Source: an uncultured Solobacterium sp.
GTDB lineage: Bacteria > Bacillota_I > Bacilli_A > Erysipelotrichales > Erysipelotrichaceae
Direction of reading: 5' to 3'
NCBI GenBank assembly: GCA_937895985.1
Contig: CALBKL010000296.1
Coordinates: forward strand, 1-8,022
DNA: 8,022 nt
Every line of letters begins with the position of its first letter. Position 1 is the stretch's first letter. The notes beneath the pieces are model-generated. The model made no database searches. It saw only the letters and a program-made list of their open reading frames with translations, and was not told the origin of the DNA. Shown here piece after piece: positions 1 to 4,778 of this stretch. Both the position numbers and the translations under genes were made by a program.

Positions 1-38
1 CCTCTTCGTCGGCAGCGTCAGATGTGTATAAGAGACAG
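1..38 (+). other. Sequencing-library adapter (Nextera Read 1 transposase adapter), not genomic
   Basis: Bases 6-38 match the 33-nt Nextera/Tn5 Read-1 adapter, and 20-38 are the 19-bp Tn5 mosaic end AGATGTGTATAAGAGACAG. Bases 1-5 are extra non-genomic sequence upstream of it. This is technical sequence that should be trimmed; genuine sequence starts at 39. The gene reading into it on the minus strand (39-318) is therefore cut by library construction and not by a biological event. Confidence 0.98.
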
Positions 39-318
39 ATTCAATATGTAGTTGTGGTTCAACTAGGCTTCCTTCACGTTGTGCTTGCGATGGCTTGTAT
101 TTTGCACCACCTAAAGCCCACGCAATAGCGTCTAGTACGCTTGTTTTACCTTGGTTGTTCTTTCCACCAACCACTGTAAGCCCGTTCTTTGTAGGCTCTA
201 ATTTGACCGCCTTAACACGTTTTACGTTCTCTAGTTCAAGGCTATTGATTTTGACTGATTCTTGTTGTTTGTCTGCGTGCATAGCTGCGTCCATAAACAA
301 CGTATCTTGTTCACTCAT
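39..318 (-). CDS. Phage-type AAA/SMC-like ATPase, N-terminal fragment (C-terminus off the window)
   Basis: The first 93 or so codons of a minus-strand gene starting at ATG 318-316 and cut at 39 by the library adapter. The N-terminus has the pattern of RecF/SbcC/SMC-like ATPases: a short beta-strand lead (INSLELENVKRVKAVKLEP), then a Walker A P-loop GGKNNQGKTSVLDAIAWALGG at about residues 51-71, with GKTS as the nucleotide-binding core. Walker B, coiled coil and signature motif would lie outside the window. Similar proteins are common in early or recombination modules of Firmicutes siphophages, which fits its place at the end of the leftward operon; a DNA-processing role is inferred. The start overlaps the stop of the preceding gene by 8 nt, and an AAGGAGAAGT Shine-Dalgarno lies within that gene's last codons, so translation is probably coupled. 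The ATPase fold is clear; the subfamily is not. Confidence 0.85.
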
Positions 319-526
319 TTACTTCTCCTTCCTTCTCAATATGCATTTCATTTGATAGTGTAATGATTGCTTGCATGAATTGTTCCTTTGGTACTGTTAC
401 TGTTGTATATCCTTCGCTTGTAGAGCCAAGTGTAATCATGAAGTGATTGCTAACCTGGTTGGATATAATTAAGTTCTTATTGTTGTTACAACGGAATGTA
501 GCTGCTAGTCCTTTTAATTTGTTCAT
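311..526 (-). CDS. Hypothetical phage early protein, 71 aa
   Basis: A 71-residue soluble protein that I do not recognise. It has no membrane segment, cysteine motif or obvious nucleic-acid-binding motif; it begins MNKLKGLAATFRCNNNKN and ends in an acidic tail. The start is supported by a good Shine-Dalgarno (AGGAG, 6 to 10 nt upstream on the minus strand), which overlaps the stop codon of the 35-aa ORF before it. Its stop (311-313) overlaps the start of the AAA ATPase by 8 nt. Tight packing on both sides argues that it is a translated member of the early operon, perhaps working with the ATPase, but that is context only. Confidence 0.7.
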   Translation of the reverse strand: MNKLKGLAATFRCNNNKNLIISNQVSNHFMITLGSTSEGYTTVTVPKEQFMQAIITLSNEMHIEKEGEVNE

Positions 527-537
527 TATTTCTTCTC

Positions 538-645
538 CTATAAATCGATTCCTACAACATGTAGGAACACTGTTACGAACATGTATGCGTACATACCGAA
601 TAATGCTACTTTGAATAAGTTGCTACTAAGACTTGAGGTTTTCAT
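538..645 (-). CDS. Small single-pass membrane peptide, 35 aa
   Basis: A short minus-strand ORF from ATG 645-643 to TAG 540-538. The product has a polar N-terminus (MKTSSLSSN) followed by an almost uninterrupted hydrophobic stretch (about residues 10-33, including VALFGMYAYMFVTVFLHVV), so a single membrane helix is likely. AAAGGGAAACAATC upstream supplies a plausible ribosome binding site. The start lies inside the end of the 83-aa gene (20-nt overlap), and the stop overlaps the ribosome binding site of the 71-aa gene, so it fills a gap in the operon exactly. Small phage membrane peptides of this kind may act in superinfection exclusion or membrane targeting, but nothing here identifies the function. 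Confidence 0.6.
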   Translation of the reverse strand: MKTSSLSSNLFKVALFGMYAYMFVTVFLHVVGIDL

Positions 646-877
646 GATTGTTTCCCTTTCTTAATACACTCTTTAAAAATTCGCTCATTCCGTCAGTATC
701 TTCTTTGTGTTCTTCTTCGGAAATTGCGTCTACTGCGATTGCAGTCATCATAGCGACTTGCATAGATTCGTTGTTCTTAATGCAATCAAGTAAAGCGTGT
801 AACTCTCTAGCGATGTCTCCGCCACTACCAGTGATTGATACTTCTACATGGTCGCCTTTTGCGTTTAATCTAATCAT
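626..877 (-). CDS. Hypothetical phage early protein, 83 aa
   Basis: A small acidic soluble protein that I cannot assign to a family. The N-terminal part (MIRLNAKGDHVEVSITGSGG) looks like a beta-hairpin with a glycine turn, followed by helical sequence (IARELHALLDCIKN, then VAMMTAIAVDAISEEEHKED) and a basic tail. This resembles the small helper proteins that sit between regulators and recombination genes in siphophage early operons. The upstream region is purine-rich (AAAGAGAGAAAGAC) but lacks a strong Shine-Dalgarno. Its 3' end overlaps the 35-aa ORF by 20 nt. Being in frame within a packed operon supports it being real; the function is unknown. Confidence 0.65.
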   Translation of the reverse strand: MIRLNAKGDHVEVSITGSGGDIARELHALLDCIKNNESMQVAMMTAIAVDAISEEEHKEDTDGMSEFLKSVLRKGNNHENLKS

Positions 878-911
878 TTTGTCTTTCTCTCTTTCTGTGT
901 GTTAGAATAAG

Positions 912-934
912 AGTGATGATTTACGTTCATCACT
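912..934 (-). other. Intercistronic hairpin in the leftward operon
   Basis: An 8-bp perfect stem AGTGATGA / TCATCACT around a 7-nt loop lies directly at the stop of the upstream ORF (933-935) and before the 83-aa gene. On the minus strand it is followed by CTCTTATTC, only weakly U-rich, so it is more likely an attenuator or an mRNA-stabilising structure than a full terminator. Confidence 0.4.
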
Positions 935-1082
935 AAAGCACTCTATCTTTGGTCGGATGGTGCTTTTTCTTTTTCCATTCTTCAAATTGTTTCTTGTACT
1001 CTGGATTCTTTTTCATTTCAGTTATTGCTTTGAGTGCAAGGAAGTTGAGTGAATCAATGTCTGCTTGTCTAATTTCTTCGAT
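933..1082 (-). CDS. Small phage ORF (up to 49 aa) lacking a canonical start codon
   Basis: The minus-strand frame reading xEEIRQADIDSLNFLALK, then AITEMKKNPEYKKQFEEW and a lysine-rich tail to TAG 935-933 looks like a genuine charged, helical phage protein. However, the position where a start is expected (1082-1080, 13 nt after AAAGG) is ATC, and an in-frame TAA lies two codons upstream. The only in-frame ATG (1016-1014) would give 27 residues and has no Shine-Dalgarno. Alternatives are initiation at the non-canonical AUC, a GTG at 1091 in another frame that reaches this frame only by a +1 shift, a single-base error or mutation of ATG to ATC, or a truncated 27-aa product. A predicted promoter sits immediately upstream (1107-1135). 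Function unknown. Confidence 0.5.
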   Translation of the reverse strand: MEEIRQADIDSLNFLALKAITEMKKNPEYKKQFEEWKKKKHHPTKDRVL

Positions 1083-1106
1083 GTTTTACCACTTTCCTTT
1101 CTATTT

Positions 1107-1135
1107 ACTACAGTTAAATCGTAGCAAATTGCCAA
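1107..1135 (-). promoter_or_regulatory. Predicted leftward early promoter between the cro-like gene and the small-gene operon
   Basis: On the minus strand, -35 TTGGCA (1135-1130) and -10 TGTAGT (1112-1107) are separated by exactly 17 bp. The -35 starts 8 nt after the stop of the XRE gene, so the small genes downstream may have their own promoter. The spacer contains a copy of the putative operator motif (see 1110-1132). Predicted start is near 1100, giving a very short leader for the ORF at 1082. Confidence 0.5.
1110..1132. promoter_or_regulatory. Putative repressor operator copy 3
   Basis: This 23-bp segment matches the segment at 1412-1434 at 19 of 23 positions (shared ACAGTTAAAT, then G-T-A and AAATT). 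It lies between the -35 and -10 of the predicted leftward promoter, the expected place for a phage repressor to act. It also carries the octamer AATCGTAG (1117-1124) that recurs at 1399-1406. Confidence 0.5.
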
Positions 1136-1142
1136 ATAAAAA

Positions 1143-1352
1143 CTATTTCTGTGGTGGACATAACATTTCAGGTGGTAAATTGTACAACTCTGCCATCGCA
1201 TAATGCTTATCCCAATCAGGAATAGTCTTACCTGTTTCGTAGTTTGCGAGCGTGAATACACTGATGTTTAGTTGTTTTGCTGCTGATTCTCTACTTAGTT
1301 TTGCGTTGTTTCTGGCCGCCATGTAAGAGATTCTTACATCTTTTTCTGACAT
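1143..1352 (-). CDS. Cro-like XRE-family transcriptional regulator, 69 aa
   Basis: A single helix-turn-helix domain protein of the Cro/CI (XRE, HTH_3) family, occupying nearly the whole 69 residues. The recognisable core is SRESAAKQLNISVFTLANYE at about residues 20-39, followed by TGKTIPDWDKHYAMAELYNL, the typical fourth and fifth helices. There is no effector domain, as expected for a Cro-type protein. AAGGAG lies 11 nt before ATG 1352-1350. It is divergent from the CI-like repressor at 1497 across a 144-bp control region and is the first gene of the leftward early operon, the classic position of cro. By analogy it would bind the shared operators and favour lytic development; an excisionase-like role is a less likely alternative. 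Confidence 0.85.
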   Translation of the reverse strand: MSEKDVRISYMAARNNAKLSRESAAKQLNISVFTLANYETGKTIPDWDKHYAMAELYNLPPEMLCPPQK

Positions 1353-1383
1353 CTATTCAGTTCTCCTTTCTGTTTGTAACTAC

Positions 1384-1412
1384 ACATTACTCCATTTTAA
1401 TCGTAGTGTCAA
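1384..1412 (-). promoter_or_regulatory. Predicted promoter of the cro-like gene
   Basis: On the minus strand there is a perfect -35 TTGACA (1412-1407), a 17-bp spacer and -10 TAATGT (1389-1384). The spacer includes CTACGATT (1406-1399), the same octamer found in the spacer of the other leftward promoter. The -35 is abutted by operator copy 1 (1417-1432). Confidence 0.6.
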
Positions 1413-1461
1413 CAGTTAAATTGTAATAAATTACTATTTTATTTGAATTTATTGCAATTTA
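1412..1461. promoter_or_regulatory. Divergent operator region with a large inverted repeat
   Basis: TAAATTGTAATAAATT (1417-1432) and AATTTATTGCAATTTA (1446-1461) are inverted copies matching at 15 of 16 positions and separated by 13 bp. The first lies next to the -35 of the cro-like promoter; the second overlaps the -35 and spacer of the repressor promoter. A third copy is at 1110-1132 and a partial one (AATCGTAG) at 1399-1406. This arrangement matches a lambda-type genetic switch in which the repressor and Cro share sites; which protein binds is inferred from position. Confidence 0.6.
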
Positions 1462-1471
1462 CTTGTAATAT
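1443..1471 (+). promoter_or_regulatory. Predicted promoter of the CI-like repressor
   Basis: -35 TTGAAT (1443-1448), 17-bp spacer and -10 TAATAT (1466-1471). Each hexamer matches consensus at four of six positions. The inverted operator arm 1446-1461 overlaps it, suggesting autoregulation. AAGGGAG at 1478-1484 is the ribosome binding site, 12 nt from the ATG. Confidence 0.45.
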
Positions 1472-1496
1472 GTAGGCAAGGGAGATTTATATAATT

Positions 1497-2129
1497 ATGA
1501 AAACTAATGCAAGAGAAATCTTTACAGAGAATCTAAAACACTACATGAACATCAAACAAAAATCTCAATCCGACATATCTAAAGCATTAGACATTCCACT
1601 ATCCACTGTGTCTAGTTGGTACAATGGTGCTTCTTATCCAAGAGTAGATAAAATGCAAGCACTAGCAGATTATTTCAATATCAGTATGCGTAACTTAACG
1701 GACGAGCAAAACAACAATTTATTACCATCGAATATTATCAACATCCCTTTATATAAACCTAACGAAACTATACTGGATCTATTCAAACAACATAGAGAAT
1801 ATTCCCATTGTGCATTGCCTATAGATAAACTCAATCCAAGTAAAGAATACTTCGGAACGATTGCACGTTTTGACAACAATATAGATGTAGGAATACGCAA
1901 AGATGATTATTTGATCTTTGAAAAAACAGATACACTGAAAAATGGGCAATTAGGCTGTTATGTATATAATGAATATTTTTATATTGGTAGATACTATCAA
2001 TACGGACAAGATATTATCGTTGTATTTGCAAGCGAAAAGTATCAACCTATATATGCGAATGAAATTAGCCGTTTCCAAATATTAGGAAGGCTATGTACTG
2101 TAATCACAAGTTATGATGATGAAGAATAA
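1497..2129 (+). CDS. CI-like phage repressor (XRE HTH plus S24-like domain without catalytic residues), 210 aa
   Basis: The N-terminal HTH (about residues 10-65, core SQSDISKALDIPLSTVSSWY) would bind the operators upstream; the C-terminal half (about 115-205) has the fold pattern of LexA/CI S24 domains, normally used for dimerisation and RecA-stimulated self-cleavage. Where the family has GDSM..I..GD, this protein has DNNIDVGIRKDD (126-137), so the nucleophilic Ser aligns with Asn128. Where the family has the general-base Lys in a VKR-like strand, it has FYIGRYY (161-167), so Lys aligns with Gly164. No Ala-Gly cleavage dipeptide occurs anywhere. The repressor is therefore probably not self-cleaved, and induction would need an antirepressor or another signal. 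It is divergent from the cro-like gene and followed by the integrase, a standard lysogeny module. Length (210 aa) is normal for the family. Confidence 0.85.
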   Translation: MKTNAREIFTENLKHYMNIKQKSQSDISKALDIPLSTVSSWYNGASYPRVDKMQALADYFNISMRNLTDEQNNNLLPSNIINIPLYKPNETILDLFKQHREYSHCALPIDKLNPSKEYFGTIARFDNNIDVGIRKDDYLIFEKTDTLKNGQLGCYVYNEYFYIGRYYQYGQDIIVVFASEKYQPIYANEISRFQILGRLCTVITSYDDEE

Positions 2130-2131
2130 CG

Positions 2132-2158
2132 AAAAATAGCCATCTTTCGATGGTTATT
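2132..2158 (-). terminator. Leftward-facing intrinsic terminator between repressor and integrase
   Basis: A 10-bp stem AATAGCCATC / GATGGTTATT (2135-2144, 2149-2158; one G-T pair on the plus strand) closes a 4-nt loop. On the minus strand the loop is GAAA and the hairpin is followed by TTTTT (2136-2132), whereas on the plus strand it is followed by CCCC. It is thus best read as stopping leftward transcripts before they run antisense into the repressor; it could also slow repressor read-through into the integrase. Confidence 0.6.
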
Positions 2159-2190
2159 CCCCTGCCACATTCGGCTATCTAGGCTCACAT

Positions 2191-2210
2191 TATAACATTT
2201 TAAGAAAAGG
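2191..2210 (+). promoter_or_regulatory. Possible -10 box and ribosome binding site of the serine recombinase
   Basis: TATAAC (2191-2196) is a 5-of-6 match to a -10 box, but no convincing -35 lies 16-18 bp upstream. AAAAGG (2205-2210) lies 7 nt before ATG 2218 and fixes that start. The recombinase may instead depend partly on repressor read-through. Confidence 0.35.
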
Positions 2211-2217
2211 AAACAAT

Positions 2218-3780
2218 ATGAAAGAACTTATACCTGCCGTTGTATATGCAAGATTTTCTTCATCTGGGCAACGTGAAGAATCTATCACCGGACAATTAAG
2301 AGACTGTAAGAGATATGCAGAAACCCACGGCTTTGAAATAATAAATGAATATATCGATGAAGCGAAAACGGGTACATCCGACAATCGACCATCATTCCAG
2401 AAGATGGTTAAAGATAGTGAAAGCAAACGTTTCAACGCTATCATCGTATGGAAGTTAGATAGATTTGCTCGTAACAGATATGATAGTGCGATATATCGTG
2501 CACGCTTGAAGAAGAATGGCGTCAAGATATACAGTGCTATGGAAAACATATCCGATAGTGCAGAGGGAATAATCATGGAGGGCTTAATGGAAAGCATGGC
2601 GGAATATTACAGCGCCAACCTTTCCGAAAATGTCAAACGTGGCAATCGAGAAAGTGCACTGCAGCTAAAAACACTTGGAAGAAAAATCTTCGGATATGGA
2701 AGAAGTGAAGATGATCATTACATTATCAACGAAACTGAAGCCACGGTAGTACGTAGGATATTCAATGAATACACCAGTGGTAAATCAATCCAAGATATTA
2801 TCAAAGGCTTAAATAACGATGGTATTTTGAATAGCAGAAACAATCCGTGGAATAAGAGTTCCTTGAAGAATATCATCGGCAACGACAAGTACATAGGTAC
2901 ATACAGATTCATGGACTATGTTGTTCCTGACGGAATGCCTGCTATCATTAGTAAAGATATGTTTTCGATTGCTCAAGAAATCAAAGATAGACATAAGAAG
3001 TCACCTGCTAGATCCCGTGAAGCACGTTACCTTTTGACCGGTAAATTGTTCTGTGGACATTGTGGAAGTCCTATGACCGGCGAATATGGTGTAAGTAAGA
3101 CTGGCAAGAAATATCATTACTATAGATGTATTAAAGCCAATAAGCACAAGTGCGATAAGAAACGTGCTAAAAAAGATTGGATAGAAAATGTAGTTGTTGC
3201 AGAACTGCTAAACCAACTAAATGATTTAACGTACATCGACCAACTTGCTGACCGATTTATGGAATATCAAAAGAAACAACAAAGTGACGATTCAGAGTTA
3301 AAAGTATTACAAGATAGATTGCATGGAGTAAACAAGTCGTTAAGCAACATGGTAAAGGCTATTGAAATGGGAATCATCACTCCAACTACACAAGCACGTA
3401 TGGAAGAATTAGAAGAACAGAAACAACAACTCCATACTTCCGTTGAGCAGCTTAAATTCTCCAAGCCACCTATGATAGAACGGGATGAATTTCTGTTCTG
3501 GATAGATACCCTAAAACAAGATACTGGCAACTATGATTTTAAAGAAAAACTGATTGATATATTTCTCAATGCAGTTTACTTATATGACGATGGATATATC
3601 GATATAGGTACTAATTTAATTAAAGGCACAAAGCGTATTGATAGTTCGACTTTAGAACAGTTGTGCCTGCTGCTTACAGTGGATATAAGTCATGCATACA
3701 CGCATGACTTTTTATTATATATACCAAATAAAAAGCAAGAAGTTAATCTTGCTTACGTAATGGCTTTACACGCTGGATAG
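2218..3780 (+). CDS. Large serine recombinase (phage-type integrase), 520 aa
   Basis: Catalyses site-specific integration of the element into the chromosome, probably needing a directionality factor for excision. The resolvase domain (about 5-150) opens YARFSSSGQREESITGQ, with Ser14 in the nucleophile position and Arg12 alongside; KLDRFARNR (79-87) supplies further active-site arginines. The recombinase domain spans about 155-255. A zinc ribbon has C279, C282, C304 and C312, followed by a coiled coil (about 345-415) with QARMEELEEQKQQL, as in phiC31/Bxb1/TP901-type enzymes. The family's usual end (FLNAVYLYDDGYIDI) is near 449-463. The last 30 codons run through an intrinsic terminator and then overlap the convergent host gene by 38 bp, so that C-terminus is probably encoded wholly or partly by target DNA. 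In the free circular form the enzyme would then end differently. Confidence 0.95.
   Translation: MKELIPAVVYARFSSSGQREESITGQLRDCKRYAETHGFEIINEYIDEAKTGTSDNRPSFQKMVKDSESKRFNAIIVWKLDRFARNRYDSAIYRARLKKNGVKIYSAMENISDSAEGIIMEGLMESMAEYYSANLSENVKRGNRESALQLKTLGRKIFGYGRSEDDHYIINETEATVVRRIFNEYTSGKSIQDIIKGLNNDGILNSRNNPWNKSSLKNIIGNDKYIGTYRFMDYVVPDGMPAIISKDMFSIAQEIKDRHKKSPARSREARYLLTGKLFCGHCGSPMTGEYGVSKTGKKYHYYRCIKANKHKCDKKRAKKDWIENVVVAELLNQLNDLTYIDQLADRFMEYQKKQQSDDSELKVLQDRLHGVNKSLSNMVKAIEMGIITPTTQARMEELEEQKQQLHTSVEQLKFSKPPMIERDEFLFWIDTLKQDTGNYDFKEKLIDIFLNAVYLYDDGYIDIGTNLIKGTKRIDSSTLEQLCLLLTVDISHAYTHDFLLYIPNKKQEVNLAYVMALHAG
3680..3730. other. Probable element-chromosome junction (att half-site region)
   Basis: The recombinase is phage-derived up to about codon 485, and the host gene with its terminator begins at about 3726. 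The crossover of the serine recombinase should lie near or just left of this interval. The core of such sites is only a few base pairs, so it cannot be fixed without the other end of the element or an empty site; the coordinates are a search interval and not a measured site. Confidence 0.45.
3687..3716 (+). terminator. Intrinsic terminator inside the 3' end of the recombinase ORF
   Basis: A perfect 9-bp stem AAGTCATGC / GCATGACTT (3687-3695, 3702-3710) with loop ATACAC runs into TTTTTATT. It points rightward and lies about 65 bp before the recombinase stop codon. On the minus strand no U-tract follows. It may be the element's own terminator or that of a disrupted rightward host gene. Confidence 0.65.
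3726..3754 (-). terminator. Terminator of the Gx-transporter gene
   Basis: On the minus strand AAGCAAG (3754-3748), an 8-nt loop holding the TAA stop codon, CTTGCTT (3739-3733) and then TTTATTT form a compact intrinsic terminator built into the last codons of the 3743-4252 gene. It identifies sequence from about 3726 rightward as host. Confidence 0.65.
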
Positions 3781-4252
3781 CAATTGTTGCTACAAATCCA
3801 GTTAATAAACCTGTTGGAATAGATAATAGTAAGAAATACGGTAACACAACGATAAATGCTGGTTGCATATAGAAGAATGTAACAACCAATACCTGACCTA
3901 GCGAATGTCCAATAGAACTCATAACGGAAGTAAACATCAAGGAAGACCTTAATAAATCCATTAAGATCAGTATCAAACTCGAGAGTACTACACCCGCTAA
4001 ACTAATCCAGAATACACTTCCAAATATCGTACCCGTCAAAAGATTGCCAATCAATACACGCATTGTATTTACGATGAGCATCTCCTTAATACCTAACATA
4101 CGTAAAGCAACCAAGGCCATAATATTTGCTAGACCAATACGGAAGACACCCATGAGCGGTGGTATCATTGTAGTTTCTAAAATATTTAACGTAATAGCGA
4201 TAGCAGCTAAGAGTGCTAATACCGTAAAACGTTTTGTGTTAGATATACTCAT
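3743..4252 (-). CDS. Gx transporter family / heptaprenyl-diphosphate-synthase component I-like membrane protein, 169 aa
   Basis: An integral membrane protein of the Hpre_diP_synt_I family, now usually labelled Gx transporter. It has about five hydrophobic helices: FTVLALLAAIAITLNILE, then GLANIMALVALRMLGIKE with typical family spacing, followed by FWISLAGVVLSSLILILM, LGQVLVVTFFYM and FIVVLPYFLLLSIPTGLLTG. The family resembles ECF-transporter S components. Its substrate is not established, although it often accompanies NusG-II and flavin or quinone-linked electron-transfer genes. I recall the Listeria extracellular-electron-transfer proteins EetA/EetB as a similar pair, but that comparison is from memory. 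The ATG overlaps the stop of the NusG-II gene by 4 nt (ATGA, 4249-4252), so the two are translationally coupled and probably work together. A prenyl-synthase role is unlikely, since no synthase partner is adjacent. Confidence 0.8.
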   Translation of the reverse strand: MSISNTKRFTVLALLAAIAITLNILETTMIPPLMGVFRIGLANIMALVALRMLGIKEMLIVNTMRVLIGNLLTGTIFGSVFWISLAGVVLSSLILILMDLLRSSLMFTSVMSSIGHSLGQVLVVTFFYMQPAFIVVLPYFLLLSIPTGLLTGFVATIAIQRVKPLRKQD

Positions 4253-4716
4253 TTCACACCCAGATATTCAGATAATAGATTTGCCGAACCAATAAAGACC
4301 TCATTTGGCAGACAAGTGATTGGGATAATGCTATTTTCGTCTGCCCAACCCATTTTTACGCATAGTTGATTTGGACAATCGACCTCACGTACATGCCACT
4401 TCTTATCTTTCACTTCAACGTGTACTTCACCTACATTACCTTTAACAACATATTCTCCATCAATACCTGAATCGAACCATTGTACAACTTTTCCACGATG
4501 TACAATACCCACCCAGATTCCAACTGGCTTTTCTGTTGGAACACCAAGAGAATCTGCATTAGTACTAGGTTCTGTACTAGGTGATGGAGTTGTTTCTGCA
4601 GTTGGCTCATCCTTCTTTGTAGGTTGTTTTTTATTTTTAGCGATATTGAGACCAATAATTCCTAATACTGCAATCAAGATAATACTGATCAAGATATATA
4701 TTTCTTTCTTCTTCAT
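4249..4716 (-). CDS. Membrane-anchored NusG domain II protein, 155 aa
   Basis: An N-terminal helix (IYILISIILIAVLGIIGLNIA, about 6-26) without a lipobox anchors the protein. A Lys/Pro/Thr/Ser/Glu-rich linker (about 27-63) is followed by an extracytoplasmic NusG_II domain (about 65-150). The family signature is present as VDCPNQLCVKMGW (Cys114, Cys119) and ITCLPNEVFI (Cys135), the usual conserved cysteine set. The function of free-standing NusG_II proteins is not established; they co-occur with Gx transporters, as here, where the two genes overlap by 4 nt. The start is the only in-frame ATG before residue 122. There is no Shine-Dalgarno upstream, and an extended -10 box lies 9 nt away, so the mRNA is predicted to be leaderless or to have a leader of about 3 nt. 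Confidence 0.85.
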   Translation of the reverse strand: MKKKEIYILISIILIAVLGIIGLNIAKNKKQPTKKDEPTAETTPSPSTEPSTNADSLGVPTEKPVGIWVGIVHRGKVVQWFDSGIDGEYVVKGNVGEVHVEVKDKKWHVREVDCPNQLCVKMGWADENSIIPITCLPNEVFIGSANLLSEYLGVK

Positions 4717-4725
4717 AATGACAAG

Positions 4726-4734
4726 ATTATAACA
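4726..4734 (-). promoter_or_regulatory. Extended -10 promoter of the NusG-II/Gx operon
   Basis: TGTTATAAT on the minus strand (4734-4726) is a perfect extended -10. No -35 matching consensus lies 17 bp upstream. Only 9 nt separate the box from ATG 4716; an A at 4719 is seven bases downstream and would be the predicted start, leaving a 3-nt leader. Confidence 0.6.
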
Positions 4735-4762
4735 TGTTTAACCCAATTTATCGCCCCTAAGT

Positions 4763-4777
4763 TTGTTATAATAACAA
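4763..4777 (+). promoter_or_regulatory. Extended -10 promoter of the membrane-protein gene, set in a perfect palindrome
   Basis: TGTTATAAT (4764-4772) is a perfect extended -10 with no clear -35. The seventh base downstream is A4779, the A of the start codon, so a leaderless mRNA is predicted. The box sits within the 7-1-7 inverted repeat TTGTTAT A ATAACAA, which could also be a regulator site. Confidence 0.55.
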
Positions 4778-4778
4778 C

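Noticed and set aside
95..355. Rightward 86-aa reading frame
   Set aside because: It is antisense to the Walker-A-containing ATPase fragment and the next early gene, with no ribosome binding site and no plausible protein features.
1022..1261. Leftward 79-aa frame across the end of the cro-like gene
   Set aside because: It overlaps the XRE gene and the 49-codon ORF in another frame, has no ribosome binding site, and crosses the predicted promoter.
2190..2597. Leftward 135-aa frame opposite the start of the recombinase
   Set aside because: Shadow of a clear serine recombinase catalytic domain; the composition is that of an antisense frame.
3714..3725. AT-rich stretch between the two terminators as the exact att core
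   Set aside because: Serine recombinase cores are too short to recognise from one junction; no matching copy can be seen elsewhere in the window.
4431..4655. Leftward 74-aa frame inside the NusG-II gene
   Set aside because: Same strand, other frame, inside a gene with an intact family signature; no ribosome binding site.
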